Source of the DNA: JAHQVI01 sp963749875
GTDB lineage: Bacteria > Pseudomonadota > Alphaproteobacteria > Rhizobiales > Rhodomicrobiaceae
Assembly (NCBI GenBank): GCA_963749875.1
Contig: CAVVOX010000002.1
Location: 992,001-1,056,000, forward strand
Direction of reading: 5' to 3'
Length of the DNA stretch: 64,000 bases
The translations under genes and the position numbers were made by a program. Positions within the stretch are counted from its first letter, which is position 1. Every line of letters begins with the position of its first letter. Shown here one piece after another: positions 25,252 through 33,325 of the stretch. The notes beneath the pieces were generated by a model. That model saw nothing but the letters and a program-made list of their open reading frames with translations. It ran no database searches and was not told the origin of the DNA.

Positions 25252-25959
25252 TCAGTCCGGCTGCGCAAGCGTATCGGGGTCGGGTTTGATGTCGAACATC
25301 TCCAGCCCCGCGGCCGTCAGATAAGGGCGAAAGAGGCTGACAATCTGTGATGCACCCCAGTTGAGCTGTTCGCGGGTGATGTCCGCAACGCCGTGCCGCG
25401 AGCGGAGATAGTCGATCCAATAGGTGGAGACGATCCAGGCATTCACGATCAGCTGATCGATTTCTTCGTCCGTCGCTCTCAGCAGGCCGGCCTTGCGGCG
25501 ATTTCCAAGCACCCGGCGGATCTGCTCCTGGCCATGATCGGACAAAGCTTGCACTTTGGGGCGCAGGGACGGCGCGAGCCGGAAAATCAGCGCGCTGTCG
25601 CGGTAGAAGAACCGCCATTCCCACATCAGCGAGAACCAGCCGCTCAGATAGCCGGAATAGCGCGCCGGATCATCGCTCTGCGTCAGATCGGCCGCGGCAA
25701 CCTCCCTCAGGCCGCGCTCGAACTCGCCGAACAGCGCCTCCAGGATCTGCTCCTTGCGATTGAAATGATAATAGAGATTGCCTTCGTTGATGCCGACAGC
25801 GGCGGCGATCTGCGCCGTCGTAACATCTGCGGGGCTGCGCTCGTTGAACAGCTCCCGGCAGGCAGCGAGGATTCGCATGCGTGTATTGGGTCGCGGAGCG
25901 GATCCCAAATCCTGGTGCATGACGACCTCCGTGCCGGGCCTGACCGTCTTCCGCTTCAA
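25252..25959 (-). CDS. TetR-family repressor
   Basis: 235 residues. The N-terminal helix-turn-helix is typical (RMRILAACRELFNERSPADV, TTAQIAAAVGINEGNLYYHF, NRKEQILEALF). The C-terminal ligand domain has the build of TetR regulators of fatty-acid and ketone-type catabolism. It is divergent from the monooxygenase/SDR pair, and a palindrome lies in the 140-bp gap, so it probably controls that operon and perhaps itself. An alternative start is the ATG at 25920 (MHQDLGSAPRP). Confidence 0.85.
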   Translation of the reverse strand: MKRKTVRPGTEVVMHQDLGSAPRPNTRMRILAACRELFNERSPADVTTAQIAAAVGINEGNLYYHFNRKEQILEALFGEFERGLREVAAADLTQSDDPARYSGYLSGWFSLMWEWRFFYRDSALIFRLAPSLRPKVQALSDHGQEQIRRVLGNRRKAGLLRATDEEIDQLIVNAWIVSTYWIDYLRSRHGVADITREQLNWGASQIVSLFRPYLTAAGLEMFDIKPDPDTLAQPD

Positions 25960-26012
25960 TGCCGACTTTTCGCCCGGGAGACAAGTGGAACGCAGCGATC
26001 AATGAAAGCGTG

Positions 26013-26041
26013 TTGACAGAAATAAGGTAAACACCTTAATT
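26013..26041 (+). promoter_or_regulatory. Promoter and TetR operator of the monooxygenase operon
   Basis: TTGACA at 26013-26018 and TTAATT at 26036-26041 with a 17-base spacer form a sigma70-like promoter. The spacer contains a 6-4-6 palindrome, TAAGGT-aaac-ACCTTA (26023-26038), placed where a TetR dimer would block polymerase. Confidence 0.65.
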
Positions 26042-26101
26042 TTGACCGTCACCACGAATTCCTCGGGCGTTCCCGCCTCGAACACGATGGGTGAGGCTCC
26101 G

Positions 26102-27640
26102 ATGACAGAGTCGCAACCGGTCAATCCGTCGCCCGGCGCACCCCTCGAGCTTTCCCAAGACGCGCAAATCGAGCATTTCGACGTGCTGGTCGTCGGGGCA
26201 GGGCTCTCCGGCATTTGCGCCGGCTATCATTTGCAGACCCGATGCGCGGCCAAGAGCTACGCCATTCTGGAGGCGCGGGACGCAATCGGCGGCACCTGGG
26301 ACCTGTTCCGCTATCCGGGCATACGCTCCGACTCGGACATGCATACGATGGGCTACAGCTTTCGGCCCTGGAGCGGCGAGAAGGCGATTGCGGACGGTCC
26401 CGATATCCTCCGCTATATCCGCGACACCGCCAAGGAATACGGCATTGACCGCAGGATCAGGTTCGGCCAGCGGGCGATCCGCGCCTCGTGGAATTCCGAC
26501 GAAGCGCAGTGGACCGTAGACGTCGAAGCCGGCCCGGAGAAGCGCCCCCTCCGCTATCGCGCGAATTTCGTCTTCATGTGCAGCGGCTATTACGACTATG
26601 ACGCGGGCTACCTGCCGGACTGGCCCGATCTGGACCGGTTCGGCGGCCGGGTCGTGCACCCGCAGAAATGGCCTGAGGATCTCGATTATGCCGGCAAGCG
26701 CGTTCTCATCATAGGCAGCGGCGCGACGGCGGTCACGCTTGTCCCGGCGATGACGGAGAAGGCGGCGCATGTCATCATGCTGCAGCGCTCGCCGAGCTAT
26801 GTGGCCGCGCTTCCGGCGAAGGACGCGATCGCCAACCGTTTGCAAAGGCGGCTGCCGGCGCGGCTCGCCCACACCATCGTGCGCTGGAAGAATGTGCTTT
26901 ACGGCATGTATATCTACCGCCAGTGCAAAAGGCGGCCGGAGATGATCAAACAGCTTCTGATCAATCTGGTGCGGCGGGAACTCGGTCCGGACTACGACGT
27001 CGAGACGCATTTCACGCCCCGCTATTATCCATGGGACCAGCGCCTGTGCCTCGTCCCGGACTCCGATCTGTTCGACGCGATCCGCTCCGGCAAGGCCTCG
27101 ATCGAAACGGACGAAATCGAAGCCTTCACCGAGACGGGCGTGGGCCTGCGCTCCGGCAAACAGCTCGACGCCGACATCATTGTGACAGCGACCGGCCTGA
27201 GACTGAAGGCGCTTGGCGGCATGCAGCTTACCGTCGATGACGCTCCGGTCGATCCGGCCAAGGCGCTGACCTATAAGGGCATGATGTTCAGCGACATCCC
27301 GAATCTGGCCTCGGCGTTCGGTTACACCAATGCGTCCTGGACGCTGAAAGCCGAGCTGACGGTGAAATATGTCTACCGTCTCTTGAATTACATGGATGCG
27401 CAGGGATACGCGTGGTGCGCGCCGCGCAGGAACGATCCCACGATTGTCGAGGAAACCGCGCTGCCGCTGACCTCCGGCTATGTCCAGAGGGCGAAGCATA
27501 TCATGCCCAAGCAAGGGTCGAAGCGACCGTGGAAGCTGCACCAGAATTACTTCAAGGATGTGTCGCTCTTGCAGTTCGGTTCGGTGAATGACGGCACGAT
27601 GGAGTTCCGGCGGACGGAGCCTCGGAGCCGTGCCGCCTGA
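26102..27640 (+). CDS. Flavin-containing Baeyer-Villiger-type monooxygenase
   Basis: About 512 residues. It has the FAD loop VLVVGAGLSGICAGYHL, GGTWDLFRYPGIRSDSDMHT, the type I Baeyer-Villiger fingerprint FxGxxxHxxxWP as FGGRVVHPQKWP, and the NADPH loop VLIIGSGATAVTLV. Such enzymes insert oxygen into ketones to give esters or lactones; some relatives oxidise heteroatoms. The ATG at 26102 (MTESQPVN) has a GTGAGG site; the frame opens from a TTG at 26042 within the promoter. It is followed 18 bp later by an SDR that could supply or remove the ketone. Confidence 0.85.
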   Translation: MTESQPVNPSPGAPLELSQDAQIEHFDVLVVGAGLSGICAGYHLQTRCAAKSYAILEARDAIGGTWDLFRYPGIRSDSDMHTMGYSFRPWSGEKAIADGPDILRYIRDTAKEYGIDRRIRFGQRAIRASWNSDEAQWTVDVEAGPEKRPLRYRANFVFMCSGYYDYDAGYLPDWPDLDRFGGRVVHPQKWPEDLDYAGKRVLIIGSGATAVTLVPAMTEKAAHVIMLQRSPSYVAALPAKDAIANRLQRRLPARLAHTIVRWKNVLYGMYIYRQCKRRPEMIKQLLINLVRRELGPDYDVETHFTPRYYPWDQRLCLVPDSDLFDAIRSGKASIETDEIEAFTETGVGLRSGKQLDADIIVTATGLRLKALGGMQLTVDDAPVDPAKALTYKGMMFSDIPNLASAFGYTNASWTLKAELTVKYVYRLLNYMDAQGYAWCAPRRNDPTIVEETALPLTSGYVQRAKHIMPKQGSKRPWKLHQNYFKDVSLLQFGSVNDGTMEFRRTEPRSRAA

Positions 27641-27658
27641 TCATCGGGGGGTTGGGGC

Positions 27659-28483
27659 ATGGCGAGACCGATGGATCTGGCGGATAGAACCGCCGTCATC
27701 ACCGGCGCGGCGGGCGGCATCGGCCGCGCCATCGCAATGTCCCTTGCGCGCCGCCGCTGCCATCTCGCGCTCGCCGATGTGAACGAAGCCGGGCTCGCCG
27801 AGACGGCACGGGCCGCTAGCGTGAACGGGGTGCGCGTGAGCCGCCACAGGCTCGATGTCGCCGACCGGGCTGCCGTGGCCACGTTCCCGCAGGCTGTTAT
27901 GGCCGAACATCGGAGCGTCGATCTTCTGGTCAGCAATGCCGGCGTCGCGCTCGTCGGGACATTCGATCAGATCAGCGAAGAGGATTTCGAATGGCTCTTC
28001 GAGATCAATTTCCGGGGCGTGGTCCGCATGACCCGCGCCTTCCTGCCGCTCTTGCGGGCGAGCGACGATGCCCGGATCGTCAATCTTTCGAGTATTTTCG
28101 GCATTGTCGCGCCGCCCGGCCAGACCGCTTACGCGGCCAGCAAATTCGCCGTGCGCGGCTTTTCGCTGGCGCTGAGGCATGAGCTGGAGGGAACCCGGAT
28201 CGGCGTCACCCTTGTCCATCCCGGCGGCGTTGCGACCGACATCGCCAGGAACGCCCGAATGCCGCGGAATGCGTCGGCCGAGGAGATCCAGAAGCGGCTC
28301 GCGATCGCGCAGAAAATGTTGATCATGCCGCCGGAGACCGCCGGCGAGATCATCGTCAAGGCCATCGAACGCCGCGAGCCGCGCGTGCTGGTCGGCTCCG
28401 ATGCCAAACGGGTCTCGGTCATCGAGCGCCTTTTTCCGGTAAGCTATCGGAAGATCCTGGAGCGGCTCCGCGGACGCGGCTGA
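27659..28483 (+). CDS. Short-chain dehydrogenase/reductase
   Basis: 274 residues. It has the NAD(P) loop TGAAGGIGRAIA, LDVADRAAV, an SNAG variant of the NNAG motif (LLVSNAGVAL), the catalytic Ser in IVNLSSIFG, and YAASK with Tyr and Lys. It is a classical SDR, probably oxidising an alcohol to the ketone used by the monooxygenase. It is in the same operon, 18 bp downstream. The first ATG (27659) and a second 12 bases later are both possible. Confidence 0.85.
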   Translation: MARPMDLADRTAVITGAAGGIGRAIAMSLARRRCHLALADVNEAGLAETARAASVNGVRVSRHRLDVADRAAVATFPQAVMAEHRSVDLLVSNAGVALVGTFDQISEEDFEWLFEINFRGVVRMTRAFLPLLRASDDARIVNLSSIFGIVAPPGQTAYAASKFAVRGFSLALRHELEGTRIGVTLVHPGGVATDIARNARMPRNASAEEIQKRLAIAQKMLIMPPETAGEIIVKAIERREPRVLVGSDAKRVSVIERLFPVSYRKILERLRGRG

Positions 28484-28542
28484 GTGACGCTTGCCGACGC
28501 CGATCCCTTCGGAAACCTTTTCGAAACAACATACTCTGCGTC

Positions 28543-28706
28543 GCCCCGGCCCAAGGTGAGCGCTTGTCGCGATGTCTTGCTGATCGCGACCAGACAAGCG
28601 TCGCTCACCATAAAGGTTCGCGAGCCGGGGCCTACTCGCTTCTCTGTCCGGCTCAGTGCTTGTGGATCTGCGAGTAGGTCCCGGATAGCCCTATGGGCTT
28701 CCGGGA
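28543..28706. repeat. Three consecutive hairpins between the SDR and treY genes
   Basis: First: GCCCCGGC (28543-28550) pairs with GCCGGGGC (28624-28631), enclosing an inner stem of GTGAGCG, TTGTC and GCGAT arms with their complements. Second: CCTACTCGC (28631-28639) pairs with GCGAGTAGG (28670-28678). Third: TCCCGGATAGCCC with GGGCTTCCGGGA (28679-28706). The genes on either side converge here (SDR plus, treY minus). They probably serve as terminators and look like members of dispersed alphaproteobacterial palindrome families. The rest of the 302-bp gap (28484-28785) holds nothing else I can name. Confidence 0.7.
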
Positions 28707-28785
28707 CGACGAAGAAAAGGGGCCCACATTTCGCAGAGATCTGCCCCGGCAGCGGGCAAGAAGCGTCATTTCACCTTAACACGCT

Positions 28786-31488
28786 CTATTCCGCTTCCAG
28801 CAGCGCGACGGGGAATTGCGGCAGAAGCTCTCGCAGCGGGAGGGCAGACGCGCGCTCCTGATGCGCACCATCGAGCAGGTTCCGCCAGCTTCGGTCTGCC
28901 ATCTCTTCGGGGAGGAGAATGCGCGTATCCTCCCAGCGCCCGCCCGGAATGAGCGGCGCCGTCTCGCCTTCGAGAAGGCCGAGCGCGAAGCGCGGCGCAA
29001 CAGTGATGACCGCGTCTGCCCCATGCGTTCGGGCAAAGGCGATGACATGTTCGGCGCGCGCGCCTTCCGCGCCCAGCGGCAGATAGGCGCCGTCCGCAAA
29101 CAGCGCCGGGCTTCGTGCGCGTAATGAGAGCCCGGCCCGCATCACATGCATTTTCGGCGCACCGGAGATCCAATTGCCGACAAGCGCCGCCACATCCGCG
29201 TCGGCGATCCGCTCCAGCATCTGCCGCCGGGCGTCGAAATCGACCGGCCGGCGATTGTCCGGATCGACCAGGCTGAAGTCCCAGCCCTCCGCGCCCTGAT
29301 AGATGTCGGGCACGCCGGGCGCGGTCAGCTTCAGCAGGGTCTGCGTCAGTCCGTTGAGCGCGCCCGCAATGAAGACCGGCCGGCAGGTCCCGAGAAAATC
29401 GTCAAGAAAAGCCGGCGAGACCTCCGCGTCGAGCGTGCGGCGCGTGAACTGCTCGACCGCGCGCTCATAGTCGGCATCCTGCGCCGTCCAGCTCGTATAA
29501 ACCTTGGCTTCGCGCACGGCCTTCAGCATGAACTGCGCCATACGCTCGGCAAGCGCGCCGAGGCCGTCGCCGTCCGCGGGCGAGAGGGCGGGCGGCCACG
29601 CGCCAAGCAGCGCCTGATAGAAGGCCCATTCCGTTTCGGGCTCCGGGACAGGCAGTCCGGACAGATCCGCGCGCAGGGCGGCATTCTGCGCCGACCAGCG
29701 CTCGACCGCCGCGCTCCAGTCCTCCGGCATCTCGCTCAGCGCATAGAGCCGCGCCCTGGCATCCTCTCCGCGCTTGGTATCATGCGTCGATGTTGCGCTC
29801 AGCCCGAAAGGTTGCCGCGCCAGCCGCCGCATCATTTCGTAATGGAATTGCTCGGGCGGCGCGCCGAACCGATCGGGTTCGCCGCCGACTTCGTTCAGCC
29901 CGATCAGCCGGTTATAGCGGTAGAACAGCGTGTCCTCGATCGCCTTGGCCATGACCGGGCCGGTTGTCTGCTGGAAGCGTGTGGCGAATTCCAGCGCCGT
30001 AGCCTGATCCTCAGGGTCGGCGAAATCCAGCACGAGGACGCGCGCCAGGAAATCGAGCGTACCCTCATCCTCGACCTCGCGCGTGGTCTTGGCGGCATCC
30101 ACCGCCGCGCTGATCAGGTCGCGGTCGGTGTCGGAGGCTCCCGTCACGTCCACATAGGTGCGGTAGACCGGCAGCGCGGCGATCAGTTCGAGAACGGCCC
30201 GGCGCAGCGTGTCGGCGCCATAATCGCGCGTCATCGGGTCCTTCTCGGCGAGGGCGCGCGCCATGTCCTTCAGGACGTCGAGCTCGCCGGTCAGATTGCG
30301 GGCGAGCAGACGCCGCTTGTTTTCCAGTGCCAGCGCGTCATAGTCCACCTCATGGCCGAGAAAGCGGTGGTAGCCTTGCGTCGCCGCCTCCTCGCCGGCG
30401 GGATCGGTGAGCAGATTGGCCAGCGATCGGATGAATTCATAGCCGGTCGTTCCGGCGACCGGCCATTCGGGCCTCAGCTCTTCGTCGGGCCCGAGGATCT
30501 TTTCGACGACCAGATAGAACGGTTCGTCGCCTCCGATCGCCGCCTGCAGCTTGTCCAGATAACCCCTCGGATCGGCCAGGCCGTCAATATGGTCGAGGCG
30601 GACGCCGTCAATTGTGCCTTCCCGGGCCAGCTCGAGCAGCCGCGCATGGACATCGTCGAAGACTTTGGGGCGCTCTACCTTTAGGCCGACCAGATCGGCG
30701 ATTTCGAAGAAGCGGCGATAGGTCAGCGTCTCCCGCGCCGCGCGCCAGTGGGCGAGCCGCCAGATCTGCGCCTCATGCAGCGCGTAAATCGCCTCAAGGT
30801 CCGAGGCGGTGTCCGCGAGCGCCTGTTCGATGGCGGCCAGGATCGACGGGTCGGCCGCGGCGGCATCGGCAATGTCCTGTTTGAGCGCGCCGGACTCCTC
30901 GGGCGCCGCGACGATGAAGCGGCGGGCGAATTCGGCGAAGTCGTCGCGCTCCATTCTGGAGAGAAGCTGCGCATAGGAGGGCAGGGTGAGCGGAAGTTTC
31001 AGATCGTAATAGGTGAAGGTGATGCCGCCGTCGGCCCGGTCGAAATGAAGGCCGAACGCGCCCTTGGCCAATTCCTCGCCATAGTTTGCCCCGAGCGCGG
31101 GAACGATCAGCTTCGGCGCGGACCAGTCGATGTCGAAATGCTCCGCATAGGGGCTTGCCGCGCCCCATTCGAGGACGTGCAGCCACCAGGGATTATGGGT
31201 GCTTGCGCCCATATGGTTGGGCACGAAATCGAGGATCAGGCCGAGCCCGTGCCGTTTGAGTTCCGTGGCCAGCGTTTCGAAGCCTTCCGCGCCGCCGAGA
31301 TCTGAAGACAGCCGCGTGACGTCGACCACGTCATAGCCGTGCGTCGATCCTGGTGCGGCCGCGAAGATAGGCGACGCGTAGACATGGCTGACGCCGAGCT
31401 CGGCGAGATAAGGCACCAGCGCCGCGGCGCTTTCGAAGCTCATGCCGTTGCGGAATTGCAGACGATATGTGGCTCTCGGCCTAATCAC
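28786..31488 (-). CDS. treY: Maltooligosyl trehalose synthase
   Basis: 900-residue GH13 enzyme that turns the reducing-end alpha-1,4 linkage of malto-oligosaccharides into a trehalose unit. Family start: PRATYRLQFRNGMSFESAAA. Catalytic residues are recognisable: Asp nucleophile in GVRLDHIDGLADP, Glu acid in LVVEKILGPDEEL, Asp in STHDTKRGED. YQGAEGWDFSLVDPDNRRP near the C-terminus is typical of TreY. It is the last gene of the seven-gene operon, overlapping malQ by 8 bp. TreZ, encoded two genes upstream, releases the trehalose. Confidence 0.93.
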   Translation of the reverse strand: MIRPRATYRLQFRNGMSFESAAALVPYLAELGVSHVYASPIFAAAPGSTHGYDVVDVTRLSSDLGGAEGFETLATELKRHGLGLILDFVPNHMGASTHNPWWLHVLEWGAASPYAEHFDIDWSAPKLIVPALGANYGEELAKGAFGLHFDRADGGITFTYYDLKLPLTLPSYAQLLSRMERDDFAEFARRFIVAAPEESGALKQDIADAAAADPSILAAIEQALADTASDLEAIYALHEAQIWRLAHWRAARETLTYRRFFEIADLVGLKVERPKVFDDVHARLLELAREGTIDGVRLDHIDGLADPRGYLDKLQAAIGGDEPFYLVVEKILGPDEELRPEWPVAGTTGYEFIRSLANLLTDPAGEEAATQGYHRFLGHEVDYDALALENKRRLLARNLTGELDVLKDMARALAEKDPMTRDYGADTLRRAVLELIAALPVYRTYVDVTGASDTDRDLISAAVDAAKTTREVEDEGTLDFLARVLVLDFADPEDQATALEFATRFQQTTGPVMAKAIEDTLFYRYNRLIGLNEVGGEPDRFGAPPEQFHYEMMRRLARQPFGLSATSTHDTKRGEDARARLYALSEMPEDWSAAVERWSAQNAALRADLSGLPVPEPETEWAFYQALLGAWPPALSPADGDGLGALAERMAQFMLKAVREAKVYTSWTAQDADYERAVEQFTRRTLDAEVSPAFLDDFLGTCRPVFIAGALNGLTQTLLKLTAPGVPDIYQGAEGWDFSLVDPDNRRPVDFDARRQMLERIADADVAALVGNWISGAPKMHVMRAGLSLRARSPALFADGAYLPLGAEGARAEHVIAFARTHGADAVITVAPRFALGLLEGETAPLIPGGRWEDTRILLPEEMADRSWRNLLDGAHQERASALPLRELLPQFPVALLEAE

Positions 31489-33325
31489 GGGAACGGGGCC
31501 GCTCCTCAGCGACAGCTTGGGTGATGGCGGTGAAACCTGAAGATTGCGGAAGCGCTTCCAGCGTCAGGGGCAGCTTGCGCTGCCAGTTCGGATGCTCGTC
31601 GATCGTACCGGGAAGGTTGGCGCGGTTCCTCATGCCGACGAGATCTTCAAGCTGGACTGCGACCAGACGGCTCGGCGTCCTCGCCAGAAACCTGCTGAGG
31701 GCAATCGCGATCTCCTGGGGCAATTCGGCCGGTACGGGCTGCTCACCGCGTGCGACCGGAGTCAGACGGTCCGGCAGAAGACCGCTACCCGCCAGCGCGC
31801 CGATCATCCGCTCGCGATCGGAGACGCGCTGCGTGCGGTTATTCGCGGCAATATCGGGCGTGTCGAGGCCGATCCTCTCCCGGTCATCCAAATCACATTC
31901 CTCCCACCATCCGCGCAGCGTCGGCAGGTCATGTGTGGAGATGCAAGCCATTGCCACGTGCTCATAGTCCTGCGGCAGGCGGAAACGGCCATCCACCTCG
32001 CGTTCGAAGAACAGCACGCGATAGCCGAGAATGCGCGCCGCGCGCATGATTTCGCGGAAATTCGGCGGGACGGTGCCGAGATCTTCGCCGATCACGATCG
32101 CGCGGGCCTGCCGGGATGCGGTGCCTAGCGCGACCAGCATGTCGTGAAGCGGATAATGGACATAGGCGCCCTCGGTTCCGTCGAGACCATCCGCAATCAG
32201 ATAAAGTCGCATAAGCGACATGACATGGTCAATGCGAAGCGCGGCCGCCGGTCCGATGGCATCCGAAATGAGCTGGCCGAACAGTCCGCCATGATCGGCT
32301 TGCAGGGATCGCGGCGAAATCGGCGCAAGGCCCCAATCCTGTCCCCTGGCGTTGAAGGCATCGGGCGGGGCTCCGACGCGAACGCCCCGGAGGACCGCGT
32401 CGGGCTCGGCCCATGTATCGGCGCCGTCCTGCGCCACGCCGACCGCCAGATCGATATAGAGGCCGAGGCGCATTCCGGCTGCCTGCGCGCGGGCCTGGAC
32501 ATTCGCCAATTGCTCCCGCGCAATCCATTGCAGCCACATATGGAACAGGATGCGATCGGGATGCCGCTCCCGGAATCTCCGGACGGCGGCGCTTCCCTTG
32601 TCCTTGAAGTCCTCCGGCCAGCCGTGCCAGCCGCAGGAGCGGCCCTCACTCATCATGTGCTCGGAGAGGGCCTCGAACAGGGCGAAATCCTCCAGGCGCC
32701 GGCCGCGATTTCGCGTGAATGTCTCGAAGGCGGCGGCGCGGGTCAAGTGATCGGCCTGGAACCGGGCGAATTCGGCCTCGAGCGCTTTACGTTTCAGCCG
32801 TGCGACCGCTTCGTAATCGACGAGTTCGGCGCCCTGCGCGGCCCTTCGCGCTTCCCTGTTGGGCTCGGACGGGCTCTCAAAAGCATCGACCGCAATAAAG
32901 AGAGGATTGAGAAAGTGCCGGCTGGATGGCGCATAGGGACTGAAATGGCGCGCCTCGGAAAAGAACAGCGCGTGCAGCGGATTGACGCCGACGAAGTCCG
33001 CCCCGGCCCGCGCGACCAGCTCGCACAGCCTGGCGAGATCCTCAAAGTCGCCGATGCCGCAATTGCGCTCCGAGCGCAGGCCATAGAGCTGGCAGGTGAT
33101 GCCCCATGCGCGGCCATTCTCCAGCCAGGCCGGCATGTAGCAGCGCGGATGTTCCAGCGCGGCAAGGCTGTGGCGGACCTCTTCATCGGTCCCGGCAGCG
33201 ATCCCAAGCGCGCCGAGCAGCCTGCGTTTCGCCTCATCGCTCGGCCAGCGTTCCTCGCCGGTCTCGCTGATGAAGGAGAGCCCGATGCCGTGCGCCTCGG
33301 CGAGCCGGTCCAGCTCAATACTCAT
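31481..33325 (-). CDS. malQ: 4-alpha-glucanotransferase (amylomaltase)
   Basis: 614-residue GH77 enzyme that transfers malto-oligosaccharide segments between glucans. Motifs: YGLRSERNCGIGDFEDL, SPYAPSSRHFLNPL, Asp nucleophile in LRIDHVMSLMRLY, Glu in VIGEDLGTVP, Asp in STHDLPTLRGWW. The ATG at 33325 overlaps the treZ stop as ATGA, so translation is coupled. The frame is open upstream to 33487 but lies inside treZ. In this setting it re-distributes short oligosaccharides left by debranching and TreY/TreZ. Confidence 0.93.
   Translation of the reverse strand: MSIELDRLAEAHGIGLSFISETGEERWPSDEAKRRLLGALGIAAGTDEEVRHSLAALEHPRCYMPAWLENGRAWGITCQLYGLRSERNCGIGDFEDLARLCELVARAGADFVGVNPLHALFFSEARHFSPYAPSSRHFLNPLFIAVDAFESPSEPNREARRAAQGAELVDYEAVARLKRKALEAEFARFQADHLTRAAAFETFTRNRGRRLEDFALFEALSEHMMSEGRSCGWHGWPEDFKDKGSAAVRRFRERHPDRILFHMWLQWIAREQLANVQARAQAAGMRLGLYIDLAVGVAQDGADTWAEPDAVLRGVRVGAPPDAFNARGQDWGLAPISPRSLQADHGGLFGQLISDAIGPAAALRIDHVMSLMRLYLIADGLDGTEGAYVHYPLHDMLVALGTASRQARAIVIGEDLGTVPPNFREIMRAARILGYRVLFFEREVDGRFRLPQDYEHVAMACISTHDLPTLRGWWEECDLDDRERIGLDTPDIAANNRTQRVSDRERMIGALAGSGLLPDRLTPVARGEQPVPAELPQEIAIALSRFLARTPSRLVAVQLEDLVGMRNRANLPGTIDEHPNWQRKLPLTLEALPQSSGFTAITQAVAEERPRSRD

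Noticed and set aside
25988..26013. EcfG promoter in the TetR-monooxygenase gap (GGAAC-N17-CGTG)
   Set aside because: The -10 element is CGTG and the spacer differs from the 16 bases at the other sites; a sigma70-like promoter fits better directly downstream.
29146..30684. Long plus-strand frame (512 codons) opposite treY
   Set aside because: Arginine/histidine-rich translation with no domain; it mirrors the treY gene in a GC-rich genome and has no ribosome site.
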